Assembly: GCA_902796455.1 (NCBI GenBank)
Contig: CADBPH010000374.1
Coordinates: forward strand, 1 to 6,069
Source: an uncultured Bacteroidia bacterium
Lineage (GTDB): Bacteria > Bacteroidota > Bacteroidia > Bacteroidales > UBA932
Direction of reading: 5' to 3'
Length of the DNA stretch: 6,069 nt
Within the stretch, counting starts at the first letter, position 1. Each line of letters begins with the position of its first letter. Position numbers and translations under genes: made by a program. A model generated the notes under the pieces. It worked only from the letters and a program-made list of their open reading frames with translations. It was not told the DNA's origin and ran no database searches. This document shows, piece after piece, positions 6,058-6,069 of this stretch.

Positions 6058-6069
6058 CGGGAAAAGGGA

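Larger units (their letters stand above)
5949..6069. other. Non-coding right edge, upstream region of the hydrolase
   Basis: No convincing gene is visible in these 121 bases, apart from possible longer N-termini of the hydrolase reaching 5978 or 5990. The stretch goes from AT-rich (5950-5980) to purine-rich (6045-6069). It holds the candidate + strand promoter and the three dyads listed separately. No convincing promoter for the hydrolase itself is seen: the nearest - strand motif, AATCTTTG, has one mismatch to the -7 box and would lie only about 7 bp from the chosen start. Confidence 0.5.

Noticed and set aside
1..6069. CRISPR array, tRNA, rRNA, insertion sequence or phage genes
   Set aside because: No regularly spaced repeats, cloverleaf-like sequence, transposase motif or phage-like protein was seen; nearly the whole window is accounted for by metabolic genes.

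Overview
The window holds most of a D-glucuronate catabolism operon on the + strand, followed by one convergent gene for a secreted esterase-like hydrolase on the - strand. The organism looks like a member of the Bacteroidota, probably a gut or rumen type with a moderately GC-rich genome. The reasons are the A-rich upstream regions with no good Shine-Dalgarno sequence, the hydrolase signal peptide ending in the 'SFGQ' style common in that phylum, and a perfect TAnnTTTG-type -7 box near the right edge. This assignment is an inference from style, not from a database match.

Layout. Positions 1-258 are the 3' end of a gene cut by the left edge; its family is not recognised. Next come uxuA (mannonate dehydratase, 277-1242), an SSS-family sodium:solute symporter (1249-2928), uxaC (uronate isomerase, 2903-4285) and uxuB (short-chain dehydrogenase type fructuronate reductase, 4278-5111). 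Spacings are 18 bp, 6 bp, a 26-bp overlap and an 8-bp overlap, so these five are very likely one transcript whose promoter lies left of the window. An alpha/beta hydrolase with a signal peptide occupies 5948-5133 on the other strand, with only 21 bp between the two stop codons. The last ~120 bp (5949-6069) have no gene and contain several short inverted repeats, including an imperfect 25-bp one.

How the genes work together. The symporter probably imports a uronate or a uronate-containing sugar. UxaC isomerises D-glucuronate to D-fructuronate, UxuB reduces it to D-mannonate with NAD(P)H, and UxuA dehydrates that to 2-keto-3-deoxy-D-gluconate (KDG). KDG kinase and KDPG aldolase, needed to finish the route, are not in the window, nor is a regulator. 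The secreted hydrolase may act outside on ester decorations of a plant polysaccharide, which would fit a glucuronoxylan-type diet, but its substrate cannot be read from sequence.

The pathway itself is well known. The less ordinary points are the Bacillus-type SDR form of UxuB, the short UxuA, an SSS-type rather than MFS-type transporter with an additional C-terminal membrane pair, the unidentified upstream gene, and the structured non-coding right edge. I see no strong sign of a wholly new system.
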